The notes: generated by a model not told the origin, from the letters alone. A DNA stretch of 8,814 nt from Acidobacteriota bacterium (GCA_021781255.1 JAJXXG010000981.1:1-8814), one strand, 5' to 3'; shown: positions 1 through 7,090, counted from the first letter of the stretch. Translations and numbers: made by a program.

Positions 1-470
1 CTCATGCGGTCATTCTCATCAGCCGCAGCTTTGACGGCGAGCTGATTACGCGAATTTTGCGCATGTTTGGCTACGATGCCGTGCGCGGCTCCAGCTCTCG
101 CGGAGCGCGTGAGGGGCTTTTAGGACTGACGCGCGTCATCGAGTCAGGACGAACGGCGATCTTCACCGCCGACGGTCCGCGCGGCCCCATCTACAAAACG
201 AAGATGGGCCCCATCAAGCTGGCACAGGTTACCGGAGCGCCAATCGGCGTGTTTCACCTGGAGCCCGAACGGGCATGGGTGATGCGCTCCTGGGACAGGT
301 TTCTGGTGCCGAAGCCCTTCACCCGCATCTGCGTGAGTTGGGCACAGTGGACGCAGGTTGCGGCAGATATGCCTGCGGAAGAGTTTGAACCGAAGCGGGA
401 GCAACTGAACGCTGCACTAGAGCGCGCCCGCCTGCGAGCGCTTGCCTACTTTGGAAAGGCGGCGAAATGA
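1..470 (+). CDS. DUF374 lysophospholipid acyltransferase-like protein, 3' part (5' end outside window)
   Basis: The frame is open from base 3 to the TGA at 468-470 and gives 155 residues; the start lies upstream of the window. The visible part begins with a [13 protein letters not shown] stretch, then [13 protein letters not shown], then TADGPRGP followed by [15 protein letters not shown]. This order of a DGE-like motif, RGSSSRG, DGPRGP and a TG-PI segment is characteristic of DUF374 proteins, members of the lysophospholipid acyltransferase superfamily that are thought to acylate an envelope lipid at the inner membrane. The usual length is a little over 200 residues, so roughly the first quarter, with the N-terminal membrane helix, is missing here. 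The C-terminus is an Arg/Ala-rich helix. The stop overlaps the queA start (ATGA, 467-470), so the two are probably translated from one message. The substrate cannot be told from the sequence. Family assignment is confident; biochemical role is inference. Confidence 0.88.
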   Translation, partial: HAVILISRSFDGELITRILRMFGYDAVRGSSSRGAREGLLGLTRVIESGRTAIFTADGPRGPIYKTKMGPIKLAQVTGAPIGVFHLEPERAWVMRSWDRFLVPKPFTRICVSWAQWTQVAADMPAEEFEPKREQLNAALERARLRALAYFGKAAK

Positions 471-1546
471 GTGGATTGCGCGTCGCTGACTTTGACTTTG
501 AGCTGCCCACGGAGCTGATCGCGCAGCAGCCGCCGCAGGAACGTGGCCAGAGTCGCATGCTGGTGATGGACCGCGCGACCGGTGAGATACGCGATGTACA
601 GTTTGCGGATTTTCCTTCCCTGCTCCGGCCGGGAGATTTGCTCGTGCTCAATGACAGCCGGGTGATTCCGGCAAGGTTATACGCACGCCGCACCACGGTC
701 CGTGAGCGGCAACTGCCGACCGGCTTGATTGAAGTGCTGCTGACAGAACCAGCGGGCACGCTGGACTGGCGCGCGCTGGTCAGGCCCGGCAGAAAGGTCG
801 GCGTCGGCGAGCATCTCGTATTCCCGGGTCCTACCGGCGAGATTGAGCTTGAAGCGGAAGTGCTGGAGCGCGGCGAGTTTGGCGAGCGCCTGTTGCGCTT
901 TGCGCCAGCATCCGACTTCATCGCGGCGCTGGAACGCATCGGCCATATGCCCCTGCCACCTTATATCCACCGGGACGATGCAGCTGCCGATCGAGAAAGA
1001 TATCAAACCGTGTACTCGCGGGAGCATGGATCCGTGGCCGCGCCCACGGCTGGACTGCACTTTACGGCTCAGACGCTGCATGCGCTGCGCAGCCAAGGTG
1101 TCGAGATTGCGCATGTGACGCTGCACGTCGGCCTGGGAACCTTTGCTCCACTGCGGGTGGAGCGCGTAGAAGACGTGCGTCTGCACCGTGAGAGGTACAC
1201 CCTGCCCGAAGCAACGGCCGAAGCTCTAAATCGCGCACGCAGCGAGGGTCGGCGCATTGTGGCGGTGGGCACAACCGTGGTGCGCACGCTGGAGCATTGC
1301 GCATTGTGTGCAGGTGACAGCCCGCTGCAACCGCACTCCGGAGCAACGGAGATCTTCATTGCACCGGGTTATTCCTTTCGCCTGGTGAATGCGCTGCTCA
1401 CAAACTTTCACTTGCCGCAGTCGAGTCTGCTGATGCTGGTGAGCGCCTTTGCCGGGCGCGAGCACGTTCTGAGCGCCTATCGCCATGCAGTGGAATCGCG
1501 GTATCGCTTTTTCAGCTATGGAGACTGCATGTTGATTGCCGAGTGA
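467..1546 (+). CDS. queA: QueA, S-adenosylmethionine:tRNA ribosyltransferase-isomerase
   Basis: QueA transfers and isomerises the ribosyl moiety of S-adenosylmethionine onto 7-aminomethyl-7-deazaguanine at the wobble position of GUN-anticodon tRNAs, giving epoxyqueuosine, the penultimate step of queuosine synthesis in the cytoplasm. The 359-residue product matches the family's usual length (about 340-360). Family blocks seen in order are [14 protein letters not shown] near the N-terminus, [41 protein letters not shown] (residues 188-200), [10 protein letters not shown] (around 222-229), [13 protein letters not shown], and the C-terminal [19 protein letters not shown] block. The ATG overlaps the upstream stop by four bases and has GGAAAGG at 453-459, seven bases upstream, which fixes the start. 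No other queuosine gene is in the window. The pairing with a lipid acyltransferase-like gene is most simply operon packing, not shared function. Confidence 0.98.
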   Translation: MSGLRVADFDFELPTELIAQQPPQERGQSRMLVMDRATGEIRDVQFADFPSLLRPGDLLVLNDSRVIPARLYARRTTVRERQLPTGLIEVLLTEPAGTLDWRALVRPGRKVGVGEHLVFPGPTGEIELEAEVLERGEFGERLLRFAPASDFIAALERIGHMPLPPYIHRDDAAADRERYQTVYSREHGSVAAPTAGLHFTAQTLHALRSQGVEIAHVTLHVGLGTFAPLRVERVEDVRLHRERYTLPEATAEALNRARSEGRRIVAVGTTVVRTLEHCALCAGDSPLQPHSGATEIFIAPGYSFRLVNALLTNFHLPQSSLLMLVSAFAGREHVLSAYRHAVESRYRFFSYGDCMLIAE

Positions 1547-1548
1547 CT

Positions 1549-1578
1549 GCCCCGCGCGCTCTTTCGATAGCGCTGGGC
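1549..1578 (+). terminator. Weak hairpin just after queA
   Basis: GCCC-C-GCGC (1549-1557) can pair with GCGC-T-GGGC (1570-1578) around a 12-base loop, with one C/T mismatch in the middle. It begins two bases after the queA stop. No T-tract follows, so it is not a classical intrinsic terminator; it could protect the 3' end or do nothing. Part of a 236-bp stretch (1547-1782) without a gene. Confidence 0.3.
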
Positions 1579-1628
1579 AATCCACATCGTGCGCTCCTGC
1601 GTTACATAGAAAAGACACCCTGCCGGCA

Positions 1629-1637
1629 TGCTAGACT
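1629..1637 (+). promoter_or_regulatory. Possible extended -10 for the rhamnose cassette
   Basis: TGCTAGACT reads as an extended -10 (TGn followed by TAGACT, four of six to TATAAT). I see no convincing -35 at 17 bp; a TTACAT at 1602-1607 is too far upstream. If used, the transcript would start near 1644 and carry a leader of about 140 bases before rfbB. The position, in the only sizeable gap before the cassette, is the main support. A ready alternative is read-through from queA. Confidence 0.22.
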
Positions 1638-1782
1638 TGTCGCGTAACCAGGCAGTACCAGCTTGAGCGAAGGCGGCATCTCCGGCGTCGTGTCCATGCA
1701 ATGACGCTGGCGAATCACAAGGGGACGACTCCGCCGTGCTGCGCGCTTTTTGAGTATTCGCCCAAGAAGGATTCCCTCAGGA

Positions 1783-2871
1783 ATGACTGTTTCCACAAAC
1801 AATATTCTCGTCACCGGCGGGGCGGGTTTCATCGGCTCCAATTTTGTGCTCCATTGGCTTGCGCAGCGCGGCGGCCAGCTCATCAATCTCGACGTGCTTT
1901 CGTACGCAGGGAACCCGGAGAACCTGGCGTCGCTGCGGGATGACCGGCGCTACAAGCTGGTACACGGCGACATCTGTGATGCGTCGCTGGTCAACACCGT
2001 GCTGCGCGAGCACCGCCCCAGCGCGATTGTGCACTTTGCCGCAGAGAGCCATGTAGACCGTTCCATTGCCGACCCCGGCGCATTTATCCGCACAAATGTA
2101 CAGGGCACGTTTACGCTGCTGGAGCAGGCAAAGCAATATTGGCTCACGCTGGACGATGCGGGCCGCAAAAGTTTCCGATTCCTGCACGTTTCAACCGACG
2201 AGGTGTACGGCTCGCTGGGGCCGCAGGATGCCGCGTTCTGTGAGACGACGGCCTACGCGCCCAACAGCCCCTACGCGGCATCGAAGGCGGCGTCCGATCA
2301 CCTGGTGCGCGCCTATCACCACACCTTCGGCCTGCCGGTGCTCACCACCAACTGCTCCAATAACTACGGCCCATTCCAATTTCCCGAGAAACTCATTCCT
2401 TTGATGATTTTGAATGCGCTGGAGGGCAAACCGCTTCCGGTGTATGGCGATGGCGGCAATGTGCGCGACTGGCTCTTCGTGGAAGACCACTGCTCGGCGA
2501 TTCGCACGGTGCTGGACCGGGGCCGCGTAGGACAAACGTATAACATCGGCGGCAATAGCGAGCGCAAAAATCTGGATGTGGTTACGGCAATCTGCGACAT
2601 CGTGGACGAGCTTCGCCCGGACGCCGCGCTCACTCCGCGCCGCAGATTGATACAGTTCGTGAAAGACCGGCCAGGGCACGATCGTCGTTATGCGATTGAC
2701 GCCTCAAAGATTGAGCATGAGCTGGGATGGAAGCCCACGGTACAGTTTGAAGACGGATTGCGCAAGACCGTCGCATGGTATCTGGAACATGCCGGATGGG
2801 TTGAGAGCGTGCGCACCGGCGCGTATCTGGAGTGGATCCGCCAGAACTACGAGCAAAGGACTTCGCGATGA
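1783..2871 (+). CDS. rfbB: dTDP-glucose 4,6-dehydratase RfbB/RmlB
   Basis: RfbB converts dTDP-D-glucose to dTDP-4-keto-6-deoxy-D-glucose with bound NAD+, the second step to dTDP-L-rhamnose. The 362-residue protein has the extended short-chain dehydrogenase fold: the Rossmann loop GGAGFIG at 12-18, [11 protein letters not shown] at 84-94, the catalytic Thr138-Asp139-Glu140 in STDEVYG, the Tyr164-x3-Lys168 pair, then [18 protein letters not shown] and, near the C-terminus, [15 protein letters not shown]. Length agrees with E. coli RfbB (about 360). I chose ATG 1783 over an in-frame TTG at 1750 because homologues start five to eight residues before the first beta strand; AAGGA at 1767-1771 lies 11 bases upstream, a little long. 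A short inverted repeat, ATTCC-ctca-GGAAT (1771-1784), covers the start codon and might slow initiation. The stop overlaps rfbA (ATGA). All active-site residues are present. Confidence 0.98.
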   Translation: MTVSTNNILVTGGAGFIGSNFVLHWLAQRGGQLINLDVLSYAGNPENLASLRDDRRYKLVHGDICDASLVNTVLREHRPSAIVHFAAESHVDRSIADPGAFIRTNVQGTFTLLEQAKQYWLTLDDAGRKSFRFLHVSTDEVYGSLGPQDAAFCETTAYAPNSPYAASKAASDHLVRAYHHTFGLPVLTTNCSNNYGPFQFPEKLIPLMILNALEGKPLPVYGDGGNVRDWLFVEDHCSAIRTVLDRGRVGQTYNIGGNSERKNLDVVTAICDIVDELRPDAALTPRRRLIQFVKDRPGHDRRYAIDASKIEHELGWKPTVQFEDGLRKTVAWYLEHAGWVESVRTGAYLEWIRQNYEQRTSR

Positions 2872-3764
2872 AGGGAATTATTCTTGCAGGCGGCTCGGGG
2901 ACGCGCTTGTACCCGGTGACAAACGTCGTCTCAAAGCAGTTGCTGCCGGTGTATGACAAGCCGATGATCTATTACCCGCTCAGCACGCTGATGCTGGCAG
3001 GCCTGCGCGACATCCTGATTATCTCCACGCCGCAGGACATCGAGAGGTTCGTTGAGTTGCTGGGCGATGGAAGCCAGTGGGGCATCCACTTCCGCTATAC
3101 CGTGCAGCCTAGTCCAGAAGGCCTTGCGCAGGCTTTCCTGCTCGGTCGCGATTTTATCGGCGGCGATACCAGCGCACTCATCCTGGGCGATAACATCTTC
3201 TACGGCCAATCGCTCTCAAAGCATCTGCAACGCGCCGCAACAATCACGCAGGGAGCCACGATATTCGCCTATCCGGTGCAGGATCCCGAGCGCTACGGCG
3301 TTGTGGAGTTTGACGCGGCAGGCCATGCCATCAGCATTGAAGAGAAGCCGCAAGTGCCCAAGTCGCGCTATGCCGTTCCGGGACTGTATTTTTACGATCG
3401 CGAAGTGGTTAACCTTGCGGCGTCGCTGAAGCCGTCGCCGCGCGGAGAGCTTGAGATTACGGACCTGAACCAGCTCTATCTGCAGGCCGGCACGCTGAAG
3501 GTGGAAGTGATGAGCCGTGGGATGGCCTGGCTCGATACGGGCACACATGACTCGCTCTTCGACGCGGGACAGTTTATCCAGACCATCCAGCATCGCCAGG
3601 GGTTGAAGATTGCATGCCCGGAAGAGATCGCCTATCGGCTTGGCTACATTACGGCGGAGCAACTGGAGAAGCTGGCACAGCCTGTGCGAAAGAGCGGCTA
3701 CGGCCAATATCTGCTGGCGCTGTGCCATGAGCCGCAGGTATTGGCGGAAGGGGAGCAGCTTTGA
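2868..3764 (+). CDS. rfbA: Glucose-1-phosphate thymidylyltransferase RfbA/RmlA
   Basis: RfbA joins dTTP and glucose-1-phosphate to dTDP-glucose and pyrophosphate, the committing and typically feedback-inhibited first step of the rhamnose pathway. The 298-residue protein (E. coli form about 293) shows the nucleotidyltransferase signature GGSGTRLYP at 8-16 with Lys23 after it, [11 protein letters not shown] at 80-90, the metal-binding Asp108 in LGDNIFYG (106-113), EEKP at 158-161, GELEITDLN at 193-201 and the second metal-ligand segment WLDTGT at 221-226. The ATG overlaps the rfbB stop by four bases and has AAAGGA at 2855-2860, seven bases upstream. Enzymatically this is step one although it sits second in the operon, the common rfbB-rfbA order. 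Nothing is missing. Confidence 0.98.
   Translation: MKGIILAGGSGTRLYPVTNVVSKQLLPVYDKPMIYYPLSTLMLAGLRDILIISTPQDIERFVELLGDGSQWGIHFRYTVQPSPEGLAQAFLLGRDFIGGDTSALILGDNIFYGQSLSKHLQRAATITQGATIFAYPVQDPERYGVVEFDAAGHAISIEEKPQVPKSRYAVPGLYFYDREVVNLAASLKPSPRGELEITDLNQLYLQAGTLKVEVMSRGMAWLDTGTHDSLFDAGQFIQTIQHRQGLKIACPEEIAYRLGYITAEQLEKLAQPVRKSGYGQYLLALCHEPQVLAEGEQL
3749..3755 (+). promoter_or_regulatory. Ribosome binding site supporting the TTG start of rfbC
   Basis: AGGGGAG ends five bases before TTG 3761. It is the strongest Shine-Dalgarno match in the cassette and supports a TTG start that would otherwise look weak. It lies inside the last codons of rfbA, fitting coupled translation. Confidence 0.7.
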
Positions 3765-4306
3765 AGGTTGTAGAAACCAGCTTGCCCGGAGTGCTGCTGC
3801 TGACCCCGAAGATCTATCGTGACAATCGGGGTGCCTTTTGGGAGACGTGGAACCAGCACCAGATGGAGCAGGCCGGTCTGCCCACACGATGGGTACAGGA
3901 CAACTTCTCGTTCTCGCACAAGAACGTGGTGCGGGGCATTCATTACCAGATCCTCCAGCCACAGGCAAAGCTGGTGCGTGCCGCGCATGGCGCGGTGTTT
4001 GACGTTGCCGTTGACCTGCGCCGCAGCTCACCGCATTTTGGTCGCCACGTGGCCATGGAACTGACTGCGGACGGCGGTGAGATGCTCTATATTCCGGAGG
4101 GCTTCGGACACGGCTTTGTTGCGCTTACCCCTTCAGTCGGCCTGGCCTACAAGGTAACGGACTACTACTGCGCACAGGGTGAGCGCACAATCGCATGGAA
4201 TGATGCGGATCTCGCCATTCCGTGGCCCATCGATCCACTGTCCGCCATACTGTCGGATAAGGATCTCAAGGGCGTCGCGTTTGGCAGCGCAGAGGTCTTT
4301 GCGTGA
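3761..4306 (+). CDS. rfbC: dTDP-4-dehydrorhamnose 3,5-epimerase RfbC/RmlC
   Basis: RfbC epimerises C3 and C5 of dTDP-4-keto-6-deoxyglucose to dTDP-4-keto-L-rhamnose, step three, using a cupin barrel and no cofactor. The 181-residue protein (Salmonella form about 183) has [19 protein letters not shown] at the N-terminus, VVRGIHYQ with the catalytic base His61, KLVR at 70-73, [10 protein letters not shown] at 110-119, YKVTDYY with the active-site Tyr130, and LSDKD at 164-168 with the Asp168 that pairs with the His. The start is a TTG overlapping the rfbA stop (TTGA). The next in-frame Met is residue 35, which would cut off a conserved strand, and homologues begin at this place, so TTG is well supported. 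The stop overlaps rfbD (GTGA). Confidence 0.97.
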   Translation: MKVVETSLPGVLLLTPKIYRDNRGAFWETWNQHQMEQAGLPTRWVQDNFSFSHKNVVRGIHYQILQPQAKLVRAAHGAVFDVAVDLRRSSPHFGRHVAMELTADGGEMLYIPEGFGHGFVALTPSVGLAYKVTDYYCAQGERTIAWNDADLAIPWPIDPLSAILSDKDLKGVAFGSAEVFA

Positions 4307-5217
4307 CAAGCAATCCACGCATCCTGATTCTTGGCGCAAAGGGCCAGCTTGGGCGCGAGTTGCAGCGTAGCTTTGCGGACGCAGGCGAGTTGATTACCCT
4401 GGGCCGCGATACGGCCGACATGGCCAATCCGGCCTCGATCCGTGCTGCTGTTCGCGCTGCTCAGCCGGACGTAATTTTGAATGCCGCTGCGTACACGGCG
4501 GTCGATCGCGCAGAATCTGAACCGCAACTGGCCATGGCGGTGAATGCCGAGGCTCCCGCCGTGCTCGCGGAAGAAGCAGCACGCAGCAGTGCGCTGCTGG
4601 TGCACTACTCCACGGACTACGTCTTCGACGGCTCGAAAACCGGAGCGTGGACTGAAGAGGATACACCGCATCCGCTGAACGTTTACGGCGAAAGCAAGCT
4701 GGCCGGCGAGCGTGCCATTCAGCAGGTTGGAGGGCGGCACCTGATCTTCCGCACCAGTTGGGTGTACGGACCCCATGGCAGCAATTTTCTACTGACCATG
4801 CTGCGGCTGGGGCGTGAGCGCGAACAGTTGAACATCGTAGATGACCAGATCGGCGCTCCGACATCCTCCATTGAGATTGCGAATGCAACTCGTGCGATTG
4901 TTCGCGGAATCCTGGCAGGGGTCTATAACGACGCCGAGATGTGGGCTGGCCTGTATCACATGACGTGCGCGGGATCGGTTTCCTGGTGCGGATTTGCGCA
5001 GGCCATCTTCGCACGAGCCGGAGCACTGCTGGGCGGTCGCATGCCACAGGCGCATCCCATCCCCTCCAGCGCATATCCAACTGCAGCCCGGCGCCCTGGA
5101 AATTCGGCGCTGTCGAACGAGAAGCTCAACGCGCAATTCGGCGTGCAACTGGCCCCATGGCAGGCGGCGCTCGATGAGGTGTTGCGACAACTGCAGGCCG
5201 AGCCGATATCGCGCTGA
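4303..5217 (+). CDS. rfbD: dTDP-4-dehydrorhamnose reductase RfbD/RmlD
   Basis: RfbD reduces dTDP-4-keto-L-rhamnose to dTDP-L-rhamnose with NAD(P)H, the last step. The 304-residue product (E. coli about 299) has the dinucleotide loop GAKGQLG at 11-17, LNAAAYTAVDRAE at 59-71, STDYVFDG with Thr104-Asp105-Tyr106, the Tyr128-x3-Lys132 catalytic pair in YGESKLAGE, RTSWVYG, and a C-terminal RPGNSALSNEKL block near residues 265-276 typical of the family's substrate-binding part. The start is GTG, overlapping the rfbC stop (GTGA), with AGAGGT at 4291-4296, six bases upstream; the next Met (residue 40) would remove the Rossmann loop, so GTG must be the start. It ends the four-gene rhamnose set; a 101-bp gap follows. 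Confidence 0.97.
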   Translation: MTSNPRILILGAKGQLGRELQRSFADAGELITLGRDTADMANPASIRAAVRAAQPDVILNAAAYTAVDRAESEPQLAMAVNAEAPAVLAEEAARSSALLVHYSTDYVFDGSKTGAWTEEDTPHPLNVYGESKLAGERAIQQVGGRHLIFRTSWVYGPHGSNFLLTMLRLGREREQLNIVDDQIGAPTSSIEIANATRAIVRGILAGVYNDAEMWAGLYHMTCAGSVSWCGFAQAIFARAGALLGGRMPQAHPIPSSAYPTAARRPGNSALSNEKLNAQFGVQLAPWQAALDEVLRQLQAEPISR

Positions 5218-5286
5218 ACGCCAGACCATCGCACCGTTATATCGCGCCGTTATCCGGATTGTTCAACCCATCTGCAATTCTCTTTT

Positions 5287-5305
5287 CTGCGCACGCATCG
5301 CGCAG
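5287..5305. repeat. Inverted repeat before the GT-C-like gene
   Basis: CTGCGC (5287-5292) and GCGCAG (5300-5305) form a perfect 6-bp inverted repeat with a 7-base spacer, ending 13 bases before the ATG at 5319. No T-tract follows, so it is not an intrinsic terminator of the rhamnose operon. It could be an operator or a leader hairpin. A 6-bp repeat of this span is expected several times by chance in a window of this size, so only its position makes it notable. Confidence 0.35.
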
Positions 5306-5306
5306 G

Positions 5307-5312
5307 TAGTGT
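5307..5312 (+). promoter_or_regulatory. Possible -10 giving a leaderless GT-C-like mRNA
   Basis: TAGTGT (three of six to TATAAT, including the first TA and last T) would place the transcription start at about 5319, the A of the ATG. The gene has no good Shine-Dalgarno sequence (only GTGGA touching the ATG), which fits a leaderless message. The -35 region (TTTTCT, 5283-5288) is poor. Confidence 0.2.
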
Positions 5313-5318
5313 AGTGGA

Positions 5319-6902
5319 ATGGACTCCACGCCAACGTCCCAGGATTCATCTACGACCACCCTGCCCGCTGCCTCCAGACAGAGCGGATTTGTACGCATAT
5401 TCAATCGGATTTTCACGCGGCAGCTGATGAATATTGCGATTCTGCTGATGCTGCCGATGCTGCTGGCTCCCACGCTGAATATCGAGCGGACCCTGATGGT
5501 CGATCCCGACATCTGGTGGCATCTGGCAGATGCGCGCATCCTGTGCACGACGCATCACTTCATCCACACGGAGCCTTACTCGTTCACAGTTGGCGGGGAT
5601 CGGTGGGTGAATCCGGAGTGGCTTTCTGAGATTCCGCATTGGTTCAGCTATCAGGTCTTCGGACTGCGGGGCATCTACCTGATGACCTGGCTGGTCTTCA
5701 GTGCGAACATCCTGTTCGTGTATTGGCGTGGTTATCGGATGTCTGGCCATGCCGGAGCGGCTTTCTGGGCGGCGGGAATCGGGTTTGTGCTGATGACGGT
5801 GAACTCCGGCCCCCGCACCATTGCGATTGCCTACCTGGCCATGTCCGCGGAGTTTCTGATTCTGGAGACATACCAGCAGGGCAAAGAGTGGCTGCTGTGG
5901 CTGCTGCCGCCGCTGTTCTGCGTGTGGATCAACCTGCACGGAAGCTGGGTGATCGGGTTGGCATTGCTGGTGCTTTACATCCTGTGCGGGCTTATCGGCT
6001 TCCACAAGGGGTTGTTCGAGCAGGATCCGTTCACGCCCGCCGAGCGCAACCGCCTGCTGGCCGTGCTGGGAGCCAGCACGGCAGCGCTCATCTTGAACCC
6101 CTACGGTTGGCGGCTGATCTGGAACCCCTTCGACATGATCCTCAACCAGAAGATCAACATTGGCAATGTGGCGGAATGGCAACCGTTGAATCTGGGCACG
6201 CTGGAAGGCAAGGGCGTGGTGGTGGCCATCTGCATGATGGTGCTTGCCAACTGTCTGAATGCACGAAAATGGAAGCTATACGAGATGGCTTTCGTCATCT
6301 TTGCCTGGTACGCGGCTGTGGACCACATGCGCTTTGGATTTCTGGCCGCAGTGCTGACCACGCCGCTGCTGGCCAGCAGCATCGAGCGCGGCTTCCTGAC
6401 GGAATCCGACACCAAGACCATACCCGCCATGAATGCGCTGATGGTGGCTGGAGCGGTCGGCCTGATGATCTCCCTGTTCCCAACCGAGAAAGAACTCAAG
6501 GACAAGCAAGCCTCGCTCTTCCCCATGCAGACCATCGCGTCCATTCAGCCCTCGTGGCGCACCTTCAACTGGGACTACGTGGGCGGCATGATGGCCTTCC
6601 AGTCGCGGCCGGATTTCATCGACTCGCGTTTTGACACTTTTGAACATCACGGCGTACTGCAAGACTACCTGACAGCCATGAGCATGAATAACTCCTTTGC
6701 TTTATTGGACAAGTACCACATTGACCATGTGCTGGTAAAAGAGACGCAGCCGCTTGCCTATCTGCTGGAGCATACTCCCGGCTGGCGACTTGAACGACGC
6801 GAAAAGGCCTGGAACGGCTTCTACGTGATGTATGGCCGAATCCCTGGCCCAGCCGGTAATGCCGCAGGCCCACAACCCGCTGCTACCGGAAAGCCGCACT
6901 AG
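5319..6902 (+). CDS. Multi-pass membrane protein, GT-C glycosyltransferase-like
   Basis: This 527-residue protein looks like a GT-C-fold membrane glycosyltransferase, enzymes that take sugars from polyprenyl carriers on the outer face of the membrane. A polar Ser/Thr-rich N-terminus is followed by a first helix at about 36-53, then a predicted outer loop with Asp62-Pro-Asp64-IWWHL and WVNPEWLSE at 96-104, acidic motifs where GT-C enzymes keep their catalytic Asp. Further helices lie near 119-136, 145-161, 168-182, 191-204 and 210-227, with the family-like WINLHGSW (203-210) and LNPYGW, and a last one at 368-387. The tail after it is soluble, with FNWDYVGG (416-423) and RPDFIDSRFDTF (430-441). 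I know this architecture from uncharacterised proteins of Acidobacteriota, Planctomycetes and Myxococcota; donor and acceptor are unknown. Its place 101 bp after rfbD suggests, but does not show, a role in rhamnose-containing surface glycan. It could instead be a non-catalytic relative. Confidence 0.8.
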   Translation: MDSTPTSQDSSTTTLPAASRQSGFVRIFNRIFTRQLMNIAILLMLPMLLAPTLNIERTLMVDPDIWWHLADARILCTTHHFIHTEPYSFTVGGDRWVNPEWLSEIPHWFSYQVFGLRGIYLMTWLVFSANILFVYWRGYRMSGHAGAAFWAAGIGFVLMTVNSGPRTIAIAYLAMSAEFLILETYQQGKEWLLWLLPPLFCVWINLHGSWVIGLALLVLYILCGLIGFHKGLFEQDPFTPAERNRLLAVLGASTAALILNPYGWRLIWNPFDMILNQKINIGNVAEWQPLNLGTLEGKGVVVAICMMVLANCLNARKWKLYEMAFVIFAWYAAVDHMRFGFLAAVLTTPLLASSIERGFLTESDTKTIPAMNALMVAGAVGLMISLFPTEKELKDKQASLFPMQTIASIQPSWRTFNWDYVGGMMAFQSRPDFIDSRFDTFEHHGVLQDYLTAMSMNNSFALLDKYHIDHVLVKETQPLAYLLEHTPGWRLERREKAWNGFYVMYGRIPGPAGNAAGPQPAATGKPH

Positions 6903-6930
6903 AGCCTTACCGCAGCGGCTATCTCGCGCG

Positions 6931-6945
6931 GGAACAAACAGTTCC
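6931..6945. repeat. Inverted repeat GGAAC-N5-GTTCC
   Basis: GGAAC (6931-6935) and GTTCC (6941-6945) form a perfect 5-bp inverted repeat 29 bases after the GT-C-like stop. No T-run follows. It resembles a LexA-type GAAC-N4-GTTC box but with a five-base spacer, so that reading is weak; it may be a small 3' hairpin or an operator. Five-bp repeats are common by chance. Confidence 0.25.
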
Positions 6946-6973
6946 AACAATCGAGGGGTACCTGACCGGAATC

Positions 6974-6991
6974 ATGTGACATGCGTCACAT
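6974..6991. promoter_or_regulatory. CRP-like binding site (ATGTGAC-N4-GTCACAT)
   Basis: A perfect 7-bp inverted repeat with a 4-base centre. It contains TGTGA (6975-6979) and TCACA (6986-6990) separated by six bases, an exact match to the enterobacterial CRP consensus core. Given equal base frequencies an exact ten-base match is expected about 0.01 times in 8.8 kb, and this one lies in an intergenic gap before a Crp-like gene. The site centre (6982.5) is 41.5 bases before position 7024, the class II activator spacing for the -10 at 7012-7017. Which regulator binds is unknown: the local protein has no DNA-binding domain, so a full-length Crp-family protein elsewhere is needed. Confidence 0.65.
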
Positions 6992-7008
6992 TCCGCGACA
7001 CGAAGGAA

Positions 7009-7017
7009 TGAAATCAT
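7009..7017 (+). promoter_or_regulatory. Extended -10 downstream of the CRP-like site
   Basis: TG (7009-7010), one base, then AATCAT (7012-7017), four of six to TATAAT. With a start near 7024 the message would have a leader of about 67 bases to the GTG at 7091. The hexamer sits exactly where a class II Crp-dependent promoter needs it, which is the main support; there is no good -35, as expected for an activator-dependent promoter. Confidence 0.4.
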
Positions 7018-7057
7018 CGGTTCTGACGTGGCCATCTTCCGAATATTTGACAGCGTG

Positions 7058-7077
7058 GCATTTCCCTCTGGAAATGC
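7058..7077 (+). promoter_or_regulatory. Leader hairpin directly before the ribosome binding site
   Basis: GCATTTCC (7058-7065) and GGAAATGC (7070-7077) form a perfect 8-bp stem with a CTCT loop. It ends two bases before the GGAG Shine-Dalgarno sequence. About one such 8-bp short-loop repeat is expected by chance in a window this long, so its placement is the argument. If the protein really began at GTG 7028, it would instead lie in coding sequence. Confidence 0.45.
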
Positions 7078-7079
7078 AT

Positions 7080-7083
7080 GGAG
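7080..7083 (+). promoter_or_regulatory. Ribosome binding site deciding the GTG 7091 start
   Basis: GGAG ends seven bases before GTG 7091. The competing in-frame GTG at 7028 has its nearest AAGGA (7003-7007) 20 bases upstream, too far to serve it. This favours 7091. Confidence 0.6.
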
Positions 7084-7090
7084 AAATGGA

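Noticed and set aside
1628..1666. 12-codon ATG frame in the leader before rfbB, considered as a leader peptide
   Set aside because: There is no Shine-Dalgarno sequence, no run of one amino acid's codons, and no alternative hairpins following it.
1709..1762. GGCGAAT ... ATTCGCC inverted repeat with a 40-base loop before the rfbB ribosome binding site
   Set aside because: Dozens of 7-bp repeats with gaps up to about 100 bases are expected by chance in this window, and I found no strong inner stem.
1701..1943. 80-codon + frame starting with ATG in the gap before rfbB
   Set aside because: Most of it overlaps rfbB in another frame, it has no ribosome binding site, and its translation is Arg/Cys-rich without a recognisable motif.
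3216..4031. 271-codon minus-strand open frame
   Set aside because: It spans the antisense of rfbA and rfbC across their junction; both + strand proteins are complete and recognisable.
5234..5253. Direct repeat CCGTTAT at a 13-bp interval
   Set aside because: Only two short copies, with no third copy or matching promoter element; likely chance.
5346..6182. 278-codon minus-strand open frame
   Set aside because: It is antisense to the membrane protein, whose helices and motifs are coherent in the + frame. The antisense product is Gln/His/Arg-rich with no domain.
6932..6944. LexA box (GAAC-N4-GTTC type)
   Set aside because: The spacer is five bases rather than four, and the neighbouring gene is not a DNA-damage gene; kept only as an inverted repeat.
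7028..7090. 21-residue N-terminal extension of the Crp-like protein from GTG 7028
   Set aside because: The ribosome binding site is too far away, the segment holds the perfect hairpin, and the proposed transcription start is almost at this codon. It is not fully excluded, as a near-leaderless start is conceivable.
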